NCBI GenBank assembly: GCA_964597945.1
Contig: CAZRAD010000058.1
Coordinates: 1-14,686 of the forward strand
DNA length: 14,686 nt
Direction of reading: 5' to 3'
Origin: JAPEKQ01 sp964597945
GTDB taxonomy: Bacteria > Joyebacterota > Joyebacteria > Joyebacterales > Joyebacteraceae
In this document: in pieces, positions 1-8,500 of the stretch
Numbering within the stretch: the first letter of the stretch is position 1
Layout of the letters: every line of letters begins with the position of its first letter
Notes under the pieces: model-generated
Database searches by the model: none
Seen by the model: the letters and a program-made list of their open reading frames with translations, nothing else
What the model was told of the DNA's origin: nothing
Translations under genes and position numbers: made by a program

Positions 1-2180
1 ACAAGGGTCTCGGTGTCGGCTCGAACCAGAGCCCGAGCGACGACGGCGAGTACGACAATGTCCACATGGACAACATGCGCACCGACCTGCTGGGCTTCAC
101 ATACACCGAGGTCGGTCAGGTCTACGACCCGAGCGGAACCGCTGCGATGGTGACGTCCGCTCTCAACGACGGTCGCAGCATCATCAACTACACGGGCCAC
201 GGTTCGACGACGAGCTGGGGTTCGTCCGGATTCTCGAACACGCACATCAACGCGCTCACCAACGACAACATGCTTCCGTTCATCATCAGTGTTGCGTGCG
301 TCAACGGCAATTTCGTCAGCTACACGTGCTTCGGCGAGGCATGGCTCCGCGCCACGAACGGCGGCGAGCCGACCGGTGCTATCGGCGCCTACATGTCATC
401 GATCAACCAGTCCTGGAACCCGCCGATGCAGGCGCAGGACGAGGTGGTCGACCTGCTGATAGCCGAGGAAAAGCTGACGTACGGTGGTCTCTGCTACAAC
501 GGCAGCTGTCAGATGATGGACGAGTCGGGCACCGACGGCGCCAACATGTTCCTCACATGGCACATCTTCGGTGACCCGTCGCTCCGCGTTCGTACGGACA
601 CGCCTTCATCGATCAGCGTCTCGCACGACGGTTCGATCGATTCGGCGGCGACGAGCTACGACGTGACCGTGGCCGGTGTTGAGGGTGCGCTCTGCGCGCT
701 CTACTACGACGGCGTGCTCTACGGCTCGGCGTTCACGGACGGCTCCGGCGACGCAACGATCCCGATCGGCACTGCGCTGACGGAGGGCGACGATCTCGTC
801 CTCACCGTGACGTCATTCAATACGCTCACGTATTTCGGCACGGCGACTGTCGGTCCGACCTACACGCCGGACATCGACGTCTCGCCGACCTCGTTCGAGG
901 TCACGCTGGAGCCCGATGAGTCCACGACGCGGACGCTCTACGTCAGCAACGTGGGCGAGGCCCTGAGCGTTCTCGACTACCAGATCGACGTCGTCGATGC
1001 GGGCATGGCGCGCAACCTCACGGGATCGACGGTGACGTCGACCCCGAACGAGTACGCGCCCGGCACGACGATGGACTTCATTTTCTCCGCCTACAACGGC
1101 AGCGGCGACAACGAGTGGATCGAGGCGATCGCTCTCGACTTCCCGTTCGGCGTGACCGTCAACAGCTGCACGGACTTCGTCGTTTCGAGTCGCACGCTCA
1201 CGTGGGACGGGACGACGGGTATGGGTGCGGACATCGACTGGACCGGAAGCTACTCGAATGTCATCTACCCGGCGGAGAGTGCGACGGCGACGATCAACGT
1301 GACGATCGGTCCCGCATTCGTCGGCGACATGGAGGTCGGCTACACGCTCGTCGGTGACGACTACGGCTCGGCTCCGCACACGGTCACAGGGACGGTCATC
1401 GTCAGTCCGCCGCCTGGTCCGACGGTGACGCTCACGGCCCCGAACGGCGGTGAGGAGTGGGGCATCGGCGACGCGAACAACATCACGTGGACGTGGACGG
1501 GCGAGTTCTTCTACGCCACGCTCAGCTACTCCACGGATGGCGGCTCGACGTGGACCGACATCGCCACGGATACGGCGAACGACGGATCGCATCCATGGGT
1601 CGTACCTGGTCCGGTCTCCGAGGACTGCCTCGTCAGGATCGTCGGGGATACCGATCCGGTGATCCAGGACGAGAGCGATGCGACCTTCTCGATCTACCGT
1701 CCGGTCAACTGGCTGACGGTCGTTCCGGCGACCGGCCAGGTCAACTCCGGGCAGACTGCCGACGTCGAGCTCCAGTTCGATGCGACCGGTCTCTCCGATG
1801 GTGACTACTACGCCGATCTCCTGATCGACTCGAACGGCGGCGCGCGCGTGACGGTCTCCGTGACGCTGCACGTCGAGGGCACGGGTGTTGAGGAACTGCC
1901 GGTTGCGCTGAGGCTCTTCGGCAACCACCCGAACCCGTTCAACCCGATGACACGCATCGCCTTCTCGCTGCCGCAGCCCGGCGCGGTGAAGGTCAGCGTG
2001 TTCGATGTCTCGGGTCGCCTGGTCAGGGAGCTGGGAAGCAATGAGTTCGACGCCGGGCGTGGCGAGATCGTCTGGGACGGCACCGACCGTCTGGGCGAGC
2101 CCGTCGCAACGGGCGTCTACCTCTACCGGATGCAGGCTGCCGGTGAGGTGCGGGACGGGAAGATGGTCCTGCTGAAGTAG
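1..2180 (+). CDS. C25 (gingipain-type) cysteine peptidase with C-terminal sorting domain, 5' truncated
   Basis: The gene is cut by the window edge: the frame is open from base 3, upstream of the first visible Met at 66, so the signal peptide, propeptide and first part of the peptidase domain are missing. Numbering from that Met, the catalytic pair of family C25 is visible: His45 in NYTGHGS (198-200) and Cys78 in ISVACVNG (297-299), 33 residues apart as in gingipains. The peptidase domain closes with the usual FGDPSLRV near residue 170. Then come a gingipain-type Ig-like module (about 178-262), a beta module starting PDIDVSPTSF (about 267), a PNGGEEW-type beta module (about 451-545), and a FlgD-Ig-like domain (about 608-704) with NHPNPFNP, WDGTDRLG and GVYLYR and ending KMVLLK. 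By family knowledge it is a secreted protease exported through a type IX-like route and held at or released from the surface. Substrate specificity (Arg, Lys or other) cannot be read from this fragment. Confidence 0.93.
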   Translation, partial: KGLGVGSNQSPSDDGEYDNVHMDNMRTDLLGFTYTEVGQVYDPSGTAAMVTSALNDGRSIINYTGHGSTTSWGSSGFSNTHINALTNDNMLPFIISVACVNGNFVSYTCFGEAWLRATNGGEPTGAIGAYMSSINQSWNPPMQAQDEVVDLLIAEEKLTYGGLCYNGSCQMMDESGTDGANMFLTWHIFGDPSLRVRTDTPSSISVSHDGSIDSAATSYDVTVAGVEGALCALYYDGVLYGSAFTDGSGDATIPIGTALTEGDDLVLTVTSFNTLTYFGTATVGPTYTPDIDVSPTSFEVTLEPDESTTRTLYVSNVGEALSVLDYQIDVVDAGMARNLTGSTVTSTPNEYAPGTTMDFIFSAYNGSGDNEWIEAIALDFPFGVTVNSCTDFVVSSRTLTWDGTTGMGADIDWTGSYSNVIYPAESATATINVTIGPAFVGDMEVGYTLVGDDYGSAPHTVTGTVIVSPPPGPTVTLTAPNGGEEWGIGDANNITWTWTGEFFYATLSYSTDGGSTWTDIATDTANDGSHPWVVPGPVSEDCLVRIVGDTDPVIQDESDATFSIYRPVNWLTVVPATGQVNSGQTADVELQFDATGLSDGDYYADLLIDSNGGARVTVSVTLHVEGTGVEELPVALRLFGNHPNPFNPMTRIAFSLPQPGAVKVSVFDVSGRLVRELGSNEFDAGRGEIVWDGTDRLGEPVATGVYLYRMQAAGEVRDGKMVLLK

Positions 2181-2261
2181 CACTGTGGATTCACATGGCA
2201 CGTCACGGGCGTGCGGTGGCACCCCGCCGCAGCGGTCCGAGGTTGGCCATCGAACCAGAGG

Positions 2262-2287
2262 ACGGGGACCGGACTACCGGTCCCCGT
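2262..2287 (+). terminator. Hairpin terminator after the truncated C25 peptidase gene
   Basis: There is a perfect 11-bp GC-rich stem (arms 2262-2272 and 2277-2287) with a 4-base ACTA loop, followed by a short T-containing tail (TTCTCGT). It lies 81 bases after the stop codon. The U-tract is weak, but stem length and position fit an intrinsic terminator. A second, weaker hairpin (2212-2219 with 2224-2231) lies just before it. Confidence 0.7.
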
Positions 2288-2362
2288 TTCTCGTCTGCGC
2301 CAGCAACGTCGGCCCTCCGAGCCCGGTCCCCGGTGCCTATGTGTTCCCGCGGAAGAAACAAC

Positions 2363-2391
2363 TTGCCGTAGCCGAAGCGGTATGGTAGACT
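2363..2391 (+). promoter_or_regulatory. Possible promoter for the 954-residue secreted protein
   Basis: A TTGCCG (-35, 2363-2368) and a TAGACT (-10, 2386-2391) are separated by exactly 17 bases, each matching the sigma-70 consensus at 4 of 6 positions. The site lies after the terminator of the previous gene and would give a 5' leader of about 165 bases. Nothing else recognisable was found in the gene-free stretch 2181-2561 apart from the terminator hairpins and this site. Confidence 0.4.
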
Positions 2392-2561
2392 CAAGACAAG
2401 TCAGAAGTGCACATGAAACCTGCCTGTCGTACCGATTCCGGTGGACACATCTGCCGGGTTCTCCGTGCAATTCGTGAGAATCTATCTCTGATCTGCCCAG
2501 CGTGAGCCGGGTGAGTACGTGCGTCACGACTGGGAGCTCCCCGCGTGGGAAGGGCGAGATC

Positions 2562-5426
2562 ATGAACGGGCGATGGCTGACGCGAGCGATCCCTGCAGTC
2601 GGACCGGCGGCGCAGATGTCCGTGCCGGTGCTGGTGGCCGCGGCGCTGCTGGCCGTGGTGCTGGTGGTGATACCCGCTGCAGCGCGCGAGCCGGCGGCGC
2701 CACGTGAGCTGGCGGGGGAGAGCCGCGCTTCGCGGGTCCCGCTTCCGGAGATCAGTGCGCCGGGCGCAGGACATGAGTCCGCCCGCCGCGAAACACTGTG
2801 GATCTTCGACGCCGACTTCGAAGACATGACCGGAGACAACGCCGGATGGCTGTCCATCGATCGCTCGGGGACGCTCGGTCAGGAGAACTACTGGCACAAA
2901 GACACGATTCGCATCAACGGGTTCGAGCACCTTGGGGACTCGACGTGGTGGTGCGGCACGTACGACGAGTGCTGGGTTCAGCCGCGTGGCTACGGCAACA
3001 ACTGGTACCAGCTGCTCTGGCGCGACTTTCCGTTGTCCGAGTGGAGCGGGTCCGGCGACACCGTCACGCTCGAGTGGGATCAACGCTTCGCGATGGAGAA
3101 GGACTACGACTACGGCTTCGTCGAGATCTCGACCAATGCGGGTTCGACGTGGACGACGATAGGGACGTACCAGAATCCCGGATTCCAGGGGCCGGGTATC
3201 TCGCAGGACTGGGACAGCGCCAACTACGGACATCCACTCCATGATCTGGGGGCGTACGCGGGGAGCGATATCCGTCTGCGCTTCCGCTTCGAATCCGACG
3301 AAGCGTACTCCGCGGAGGATGAGACCAATCACCCATCGCTCAACCCTGTGCTGGACGGTGCGTGGCAGCTCGACAACATCACGTGGAAGGTCAATGACAC
3401 CACGGTGTGGCTTGACGACTGTGAGTCGCCCGGCGACAACGGCTGGGTGCACGATGACATTCCCGACGTGGGGCAGACCGGCGTCGTCTTCTACCGGGGC
3501 CTGTACGGCACGGACTTCGACGTGGGTCGTCCCGAGGCGTGCGTGAGCCCGACGGGATGGATGATGGGTGCCACCGACCCGTTCACGGGGACCATGGTCG
3601 ACGGTCAGGAGACCTGGCTTCTGTCTCCACCGATCGACATCAGCGGCGCCGAACAGCTTGTGGGTCTCTGGGACATGTGGGTCGACCTGCCATTCGAGTC
3701 GAACGACCGCTTCGATCTGTGGCTCGGTTCCGCCGACAGTCTCGGCTGCATCCGGATTCCGTCGGGGTTCATCGACGAGAGTCCAGGCAACTGGTCCGGC
3801 GGACCGTTCTGGGGAACCTGGTCGGACGACTGGGATGCGTTTGCCGGCCACGGGTGGCTCTCCATCTGTTGGCAGCTCTACAATCGGGAACCCGCCGAAC
3901 CCGGTACACACAGGGCCGGCATATTCCTGAACAGACAGAAGCTTGGGATCCCGTCGGGCGACGCGGGGACGCTCTTCGACTATGGCGACTGGGATCGATT
4001 CGCCGACCTGTTCCCCGAGCAGCTGTCGAGCGCGATGACCGACTCCGCGATCATCAAGGTCTCGGACAGCGACAACATCACGACCGTCCTCGTTGTCGCG
4101 TCATGCGACGCCGGCGACACCTGGGAGTCCTATCCCTGCCGTCGCCTGGACCCGCTCGGGAACGACTGGAGCTGCTCGCCCCCGACGGACCAGATGAGCG
4201 TCGGTAGCGAGATCCTCTACTACTTCGAGGCTGTCGATGGCGTCGGCAACGTGGCGACTCATCCGGAGAACGCACCCGAGGAGCATCTCGAGTTCTCGAT
4301 CCTGCCGATCACAGCGAGCGCTTCCGAACCGGGCATTCTGCTCGTGGACAAGCACGGGAGAGGAACGCCCGGTGAACGGCGCGACTACGCCCACGACACC
4401 CAGCACTACTACCGTGAGGCGCTGGGTATCCTCGGTCATGAGTGGGACGTGTTCGATGTCACCGTCCCATCGGGAACGGCACAGTCCGAGGGGCCGATAG
4501 CGACGGGGTATCAGTACTACGACACCATCATATGGCTCACGAGCAACGCGACTGCGTTCACGTTCTGGGACGTGGATCAGATCAACATTATGAACTGGTT
4601 GGAACAGGCGGAGAGTGGCGAGGAACGGAACCTCCTCATCACCGGCAACGACTGGGCTGCTGAGCTTGCGGGGACGGGAGCCGAGACACTCGGATTCGTC
4701 TCCGAGTGGCTCACCGTGGAGTATATTCAGGATGCGATCGGTGTGGTCGATGTCGATTCACTGCCGGTCCTGAAGGACAGCCCGGGCGGTCACAGGTTCA
4801 TGAACAACGACGATCGCGCATGCGTCCTCCGCGGCTGGTGTCCCGAGGTCGAGTACTTCGATGTCATCGGTATCGAGGGCGCTGCCGAGGGAGCGGAGGT
4901 CGCGGTGCTCTATGAGAAGACCGATGCGACAGAGCTCCCGGCCGGGGTTGCGTATACGGAGCCGACGATCGGCTACCAGACCGTCGCGCTCGGATTCGGG
5001 ATGGAGTTCATGATGGACAGTATCGATCCGTCGACCGGGTACTACCGCTCGGGCGCCCCGGACCGCGTCGACCTGATGCAGAACATCATGGAGTACTTCG
5101 CGAAGAGCCCGACGACGGACCCGACGGGTGTCGCTGACGAGAACTTTCGGAACATGTTCGCGGGCGCATCCCCGAACCCGTTCAACCCCGTTACGAAGAT
5201 CGCGTACAGCGTGCGCGAGGCGGGTCCGGTGACGATCGGGGTCTATAACATTGCCGGGCGGGTCGTGCGCACGCTCCTGCGGAGCGAACTCGCCGCCGGC
5301 GCGGAGGGGTTCGTCGTGTGGGACGGGACGGACGATGCGGGGAAGCGGTGCGCCAGTGGCGTCTACTTCTGCCGGATGACGGCGCCGGGATTCGCCAAGA
5401 GCCGCAAGATGGTGATGCTGAAATAG
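2562..5426 (+). CDS. Secreted multidomain protein of unknown function with C-terminal sorting domain
   Basis: ATG 2562 is preferred over the in-frame GTG 2502: it follows a GGAAGGGCGAG purine stretch and directly starts a signal peptide (basic residues 4-8, hydrophobic core 21-37, AAA cleavage region near 41). The product has 954 residues. Two jelly-roll/MAM-like segments (about 79-288 and 289-455) resemble the accessory domains of M6-type secreted peptidases, with phrases such as FVEISTNAGSTWTTI and QLDNITWK, but no HExxH or other peptidase motif is present. A beta module (about 496-583) follows. Then comes an alpha/beta region (about 590-849, GILLVDKHGRG...LLITGNDWA) reminiscent of class I glutamine-amidotransferase or ThuA folds, without a cysteine at the expected elbow. 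The C-terminus (about 863-954) is FlgD-Ig-like: SPNPFNPVTK, VVWDGTDDAG, GVYFCRM, ending KMVMLK. I do not recognise a named family for the whole protein. It is probably a surface or extracellular binding protein sorted like its two C25 neighbours. Confidence 0.9.
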   Translation: MNGRWLTRAIPAVGPAAQMSVPVLVAAALLAVVLVVIPAAAREPAAPRELAGESRASRVPLPEISAPGAGHESARRETLWIFDADFEDMTGDNAGWLSIDRSGTLGQENYWHKDTIRINGFEHLGDSTWWCGTYDECWVQPRGYGNNWYQLLWRDFPLSEWSGSGDTVTLEWDQRFAMEKDYDYGFVEISTNAGSTWTTIGTYQNPGFQGPGISQDWDSANYGHPLHDLGAYAGSDIRLRFRFESDEAYSAEDETNHPSLNPVLDGAWQLDNITWKVNDTTVWLDDCESPGDNGWVHDDIPDVGQTGVVFYRGLYGTDFDVGRPEACVSPTGWMMGATDPFTGTMVDGQETWLLSPPIDISGAEQLVGLWDMWVDLPFESNDRFDLWLGSADSLGCIRIPSGFIDESPGNWSGGPFWGTWSDDWDAFAGHGWLSICWQLYNREPAEPGTHRAGIFLNRQKLGIPSGDAGTLFDYGDWDRFADLFPEQLSSAMTDSAIIKVSDSDNITTVLVVASCDAGDTWESYPCRRLDPLGNDWSCSPPTDQMSVGSEILYYFEAVDGVGNVATHPENAPEEHLEFSILPITASASEPGILLVDKHGRGTPGERRDYAHDTQHYYREALGILGHEWDVFDVTVPSGTAQSEGPIATGYQYYDTIIWLTSNATAFTFWDVDQINIMNWLEQAESGEERNLLITGNDWAAELAGTGAETLGFVSEWLTVEYIQDAIGVVDVDSLPVLKDSPGGHRFMNNDDRACVLRGWCPEVEYFDVIGIEGAAEGAEVAVLYEKTDATELPAGVAYTEPTIGYQTVALGFGMEFMMDSIDPSTGYYRSGAPDRVDLMQNIMEYFAKSPTTDPTGVADENFRNMFAGASPNPFNPVTKIAYSVREAGPVTIGVYNIAGRVVRTLLRSELAAGAEGFVVWDGTDDAGKRCASGVYFCRMTAPGFAKSRKMVMLK

Positions 5427-5461
5427 GATCCGACGCAGCCGCACGACACTCAGAGATAGCA

Positions 5462-5491
5462 AGAGGCCGCCCGCGTCCGTGGGCGGCCTCT
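5462..5491. terminator. Bidirectional hairpin terminator between convergent genes
   Basis: An 11-bp perfect stem (arms 5462-5472 and 5481-5491, AGAGGCCGCCC type) with an 8-base loop lies 35 bases after the stop of the plus-strand gene. The tail is CCTGTTG on the plus strand and TTGCTATCTC on the minus strand, so it could stop transcription from either side. Confidence 0.7.
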
Positions 5492-5542
5492 CCTGTTGCG
5501 CAAGGCGTCCTCCCCCCCCGGGCGACCCCTTGCACGCTGCAT

Positions 5543-5569
5543 CCGGGCGGGACCAGTAGCCCCGCCCGG
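5543..5569 (-). terminator. Hairpin just after the minus-strand C25 gene
   Basis: A perfect 9-bp stem (5543-5551 with 5561-5569) with a 9-base loop begins 9 bases past the stop codon of the minus-strand gene. There is no clear U-tract, so it may act as a pause or RNA-stabilising hairpin, with the stem at 5462-5491 as the main terminator. Between the two stems is a run of eight C (5512-5519). Confidence 0.45.
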
Positions 5570-5578
5570 CTTCGTTCG

Positions 5579-8500
5579 CTACTTCAGGATGATCATCTTC
5601 TTCATCGCCCCGTTGGCGCCGCTCTGCACGCGGTAGAAGTAGATGCCGGCCGAGACGTCGTGGCCGTTGGCATCCTTGCCGTCCCAGGCGACCGCGTGAC
5701 GGCCGGCCGGGAGCTCACGGTCGACGAGCGTCGTCACCATGCGGCCGGCGACGTTGAAGACCTCAAGCGTGGTCTTCGACGGATGCGGCAGGTCGAAGGC
5801 GAGTGTCGTCCCGCCCCTGAACGGGTTCGGGAAGTTCTGGCGGAGCGCGAAGGCGACCGGGATGGTCGGCTCGTCAACGCCCGTGCCCGACGTGGTGACC
5901 GCGATCGTCACGACGTCGTACGTGTCGTAACGGCTGCCCGTCGAGAGGTGGAGGTCGAACTCCACGATCTCATCGGAGGGCGACGCAGCCACCCTGATGA
6001 CGAACGGTGAGGCCGCGTTCGTGGCCGAACCGCTGCCGGGGATCGTACCGAAGCTGGCGGTGCCGTCCTCGATGGTGACATCCGGATCGCTCGTGGTGAG
6101 CGTTCCGGTGACCGTCACGGCGCTACCAGGTCCGCCGTTGGCGATCGTGAGGATCAGGTCGCACACCTCGAGCGGATCGGCGATTCCGTCGCCGTTGCCG
6201 CCGCTCGAGTCATCGATCGTCTGCCCATCCACGGCGAGCCAGACATCCGATTGCGTGGGAGCCTGGGTCGTGAACTTCACGGCCCGGCCGTTGCTGACCG
6301 TCGCACCGTTGGCGTCGTGGCTGCCGTTGTAGACGTACTGGATCCCGTCAGTCTGTGCCGGGTTCTCGATACCGATCGTCGCGCTGCCAACGGTTCCGAC
6401 CGTCTGGTACTGGAAGACGATCTCTCCGTTGCCGGATGGCGTCGGGTAGTGCGCCGGATCGTAGAGAATGACCTCGAAGGTCTCGGGGTAGCCCGAGCCG
6501 TAGTGCACGGTCGCGTCAAACTGGACGATGTAACGGTGGTTGGCGCTGTCGTAGTACTCGTAGATGTTGCCGCCGCTCGAGGGATCAAGGTCGTCCCAGA
6601 ACGGAGCAAGCATCCTGTCCGGCCCGTGCGCGTTCGGGATGGCCGAGTTGTCGCCGAAGCGGTAGTCCTCGGAACCGAGCGAGACGAATCCGTTCGAGCA
6701 GATCGAAACCTCTGTGTAGTCGGTGCCGTAGTAGCGGAACGTGAAGGGTAGGGAAACGGTCGTTGTCGCCGCGTCCTCGTTCGTGATCGCCGATATGATC
6801 GACCCGACGGTCGTGATCTCGATCCAGTCGTAGATGGGCGCGCGTCCGGTCGCCGTGTCGGTGTCATCGTACGCGTAGTACCCGTACGAGTCCGGTCCAG
6901 TCGGAGCCTGAGTTGCCGAGCCGCCGGACGCGATCGAGAACGACATCGTCTCGTCGTGTGTGTAGGTGGCCGCTCCACCCGTGACGTCCAGGTCGAAGCT
7001 GATCAGATGAGCCGGCGGAATGCTCGGACTCACGCTCACGCGGAACGAGTTGGTCGCGTTCGTACCGCTGCCGCCCGCTCCGATGTCTCCGAAGAGGCCG
7101 TCGTCGTCGGTGACCGCGACGAACGCATCTGTGGAGATGAGCTGTCCAATAACGCCGGTGACGCCCAGCGCGCCGTCGTTATCGAGTGTGATATTGACCC
7201 ATGCGGTCTCCCCGGCCTCGAGGACGCCATCCCCGTCGCCGCCTGAGCCGCTGTCGTCAACCGTCACGCCGGCGATGCTCAGATCGGCCGCGGAGACGAC
7301 CACGTCCGGAACCAGGATGGTCCACGCGGCGCGTGCGTCGTCCGCCGTGGCGTAGAGCGTCAGCGCCAGTTCGTGCCCGTCCGGGCATGACTCACCGACC
7401 TCAAATGTGAAATCGGTGACGTTGTCGCCGGTCCCGCCGCTGACGATGGTCCCGTACGACGACGTCGTGTCCGCGAGCGACACGTACATGTCATTCGAAC
7501 GGAGCACGCCCTGCGTGTTCGTCGCGGCGTCCGGTCCGGAGTTCTCGAGCGTTACGGTCAGGGCGACCGTCTCGCCCGGGCTGACGAGCCCGTCGTCATT
7601 GCCGCCGGAGTCATCCGGGGATGCGCTGCTGTACTGGAGGAAGGCCCCGTCGACCGTGACGACGGCATGGCTCTCGTACGGATGGATGTTGTGACCGGTC
7701 ACGGTAACCCACATCGTGTCCGCGAGCACCGGGTTGACGCTGAGGCTCACGTTGCCGTTGACGTCGGTCGTGCCGGTCTCATAGATCTCGCCGTCCGCGT
7801 ATGCGCAGACCAGAGCGCTCGGGACCGCGGTCCCGCCGTTCTCGACCGTGACCAGGTATGAACTCGGACCGTTCGGGACGGTCGGCGAGTGCGTGACGGT
7901 GGTCTGCACGGGCAGCGCCGTCCACACATCGAGCGACGGATCGCCCTGAACGCTCCATCCCTCGTACTCGTATTCGTCGCCGTATGTCACATACACGGCG
8001 CTCTTCCCGTGGGCCAGGGCCTCACCGAGAGTGTGCATCTTGAGACTGAAGATGCCCGAGTAGAAGTCGCGGTTCACAACGCTTCTCAGGTGCGCACCGT
8101 GAGAGACGATTCTGCTCGTGGCGCAGAAGGCGACAGCGCCGCGCGGCGTGCCGATGGTGCCCGCGCGCATCCATGTCTCACACGGATAGCCGTCCGAACT
8201 GTACGTCCCGGTGCCGCACGTCGCGGACATCACGACCGGAAGCCTGTACCCGGGGTTTGTGCTGTTCGGGTTCGCGTCGAAAGGCGACCACCAGTTGGAG
8301 ACGCCCTGGCCGCGGTAGTTAACGAACACGCGTCCGGCGTCAACCGACGCGTGGATATCGTTGTAGTCGTCACCGTTCTTGCGGAACAGCGTGTCGATGG
8401 TCGCGAACCCCTCGTTCTCCATGAGGTCGTACGCGTGCCACGTGTCCTCGTAGTACGTGGCATCCGAGGAGTCGTAGTCATCGCGGACGATGAGACACGC

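Noticed and set aside
813..2222. Long minus-strand open frame (469 codons) opposite the first C25 gene
   Set aside because: It is Arg/Asp/Val-rich with no domain, lies antisense to a clearly coding frame, and is expected from GC-rich codon bias. Sequence on the plus strand matches known protein modules.
2502..2561. Upstream GTG start for the 954-residue protein
   Set aside because: It would place 20 extra residues before a normal signal peptide and has weaker ribosome-site context than ATG 2562.
2391..3911. Minus-strand open frame of 506 codons opposite the 954-residue gene
   Set aside because: No domain or plausible start context was seen. It is antisense to a gene with signal peptide and sorting domain.
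5512..5519. Run of eight C as a phase-variable tract
   Set aside because: It lies between convergent genes, outside any coding frame or promoter, so slippage would have no obvious effect.
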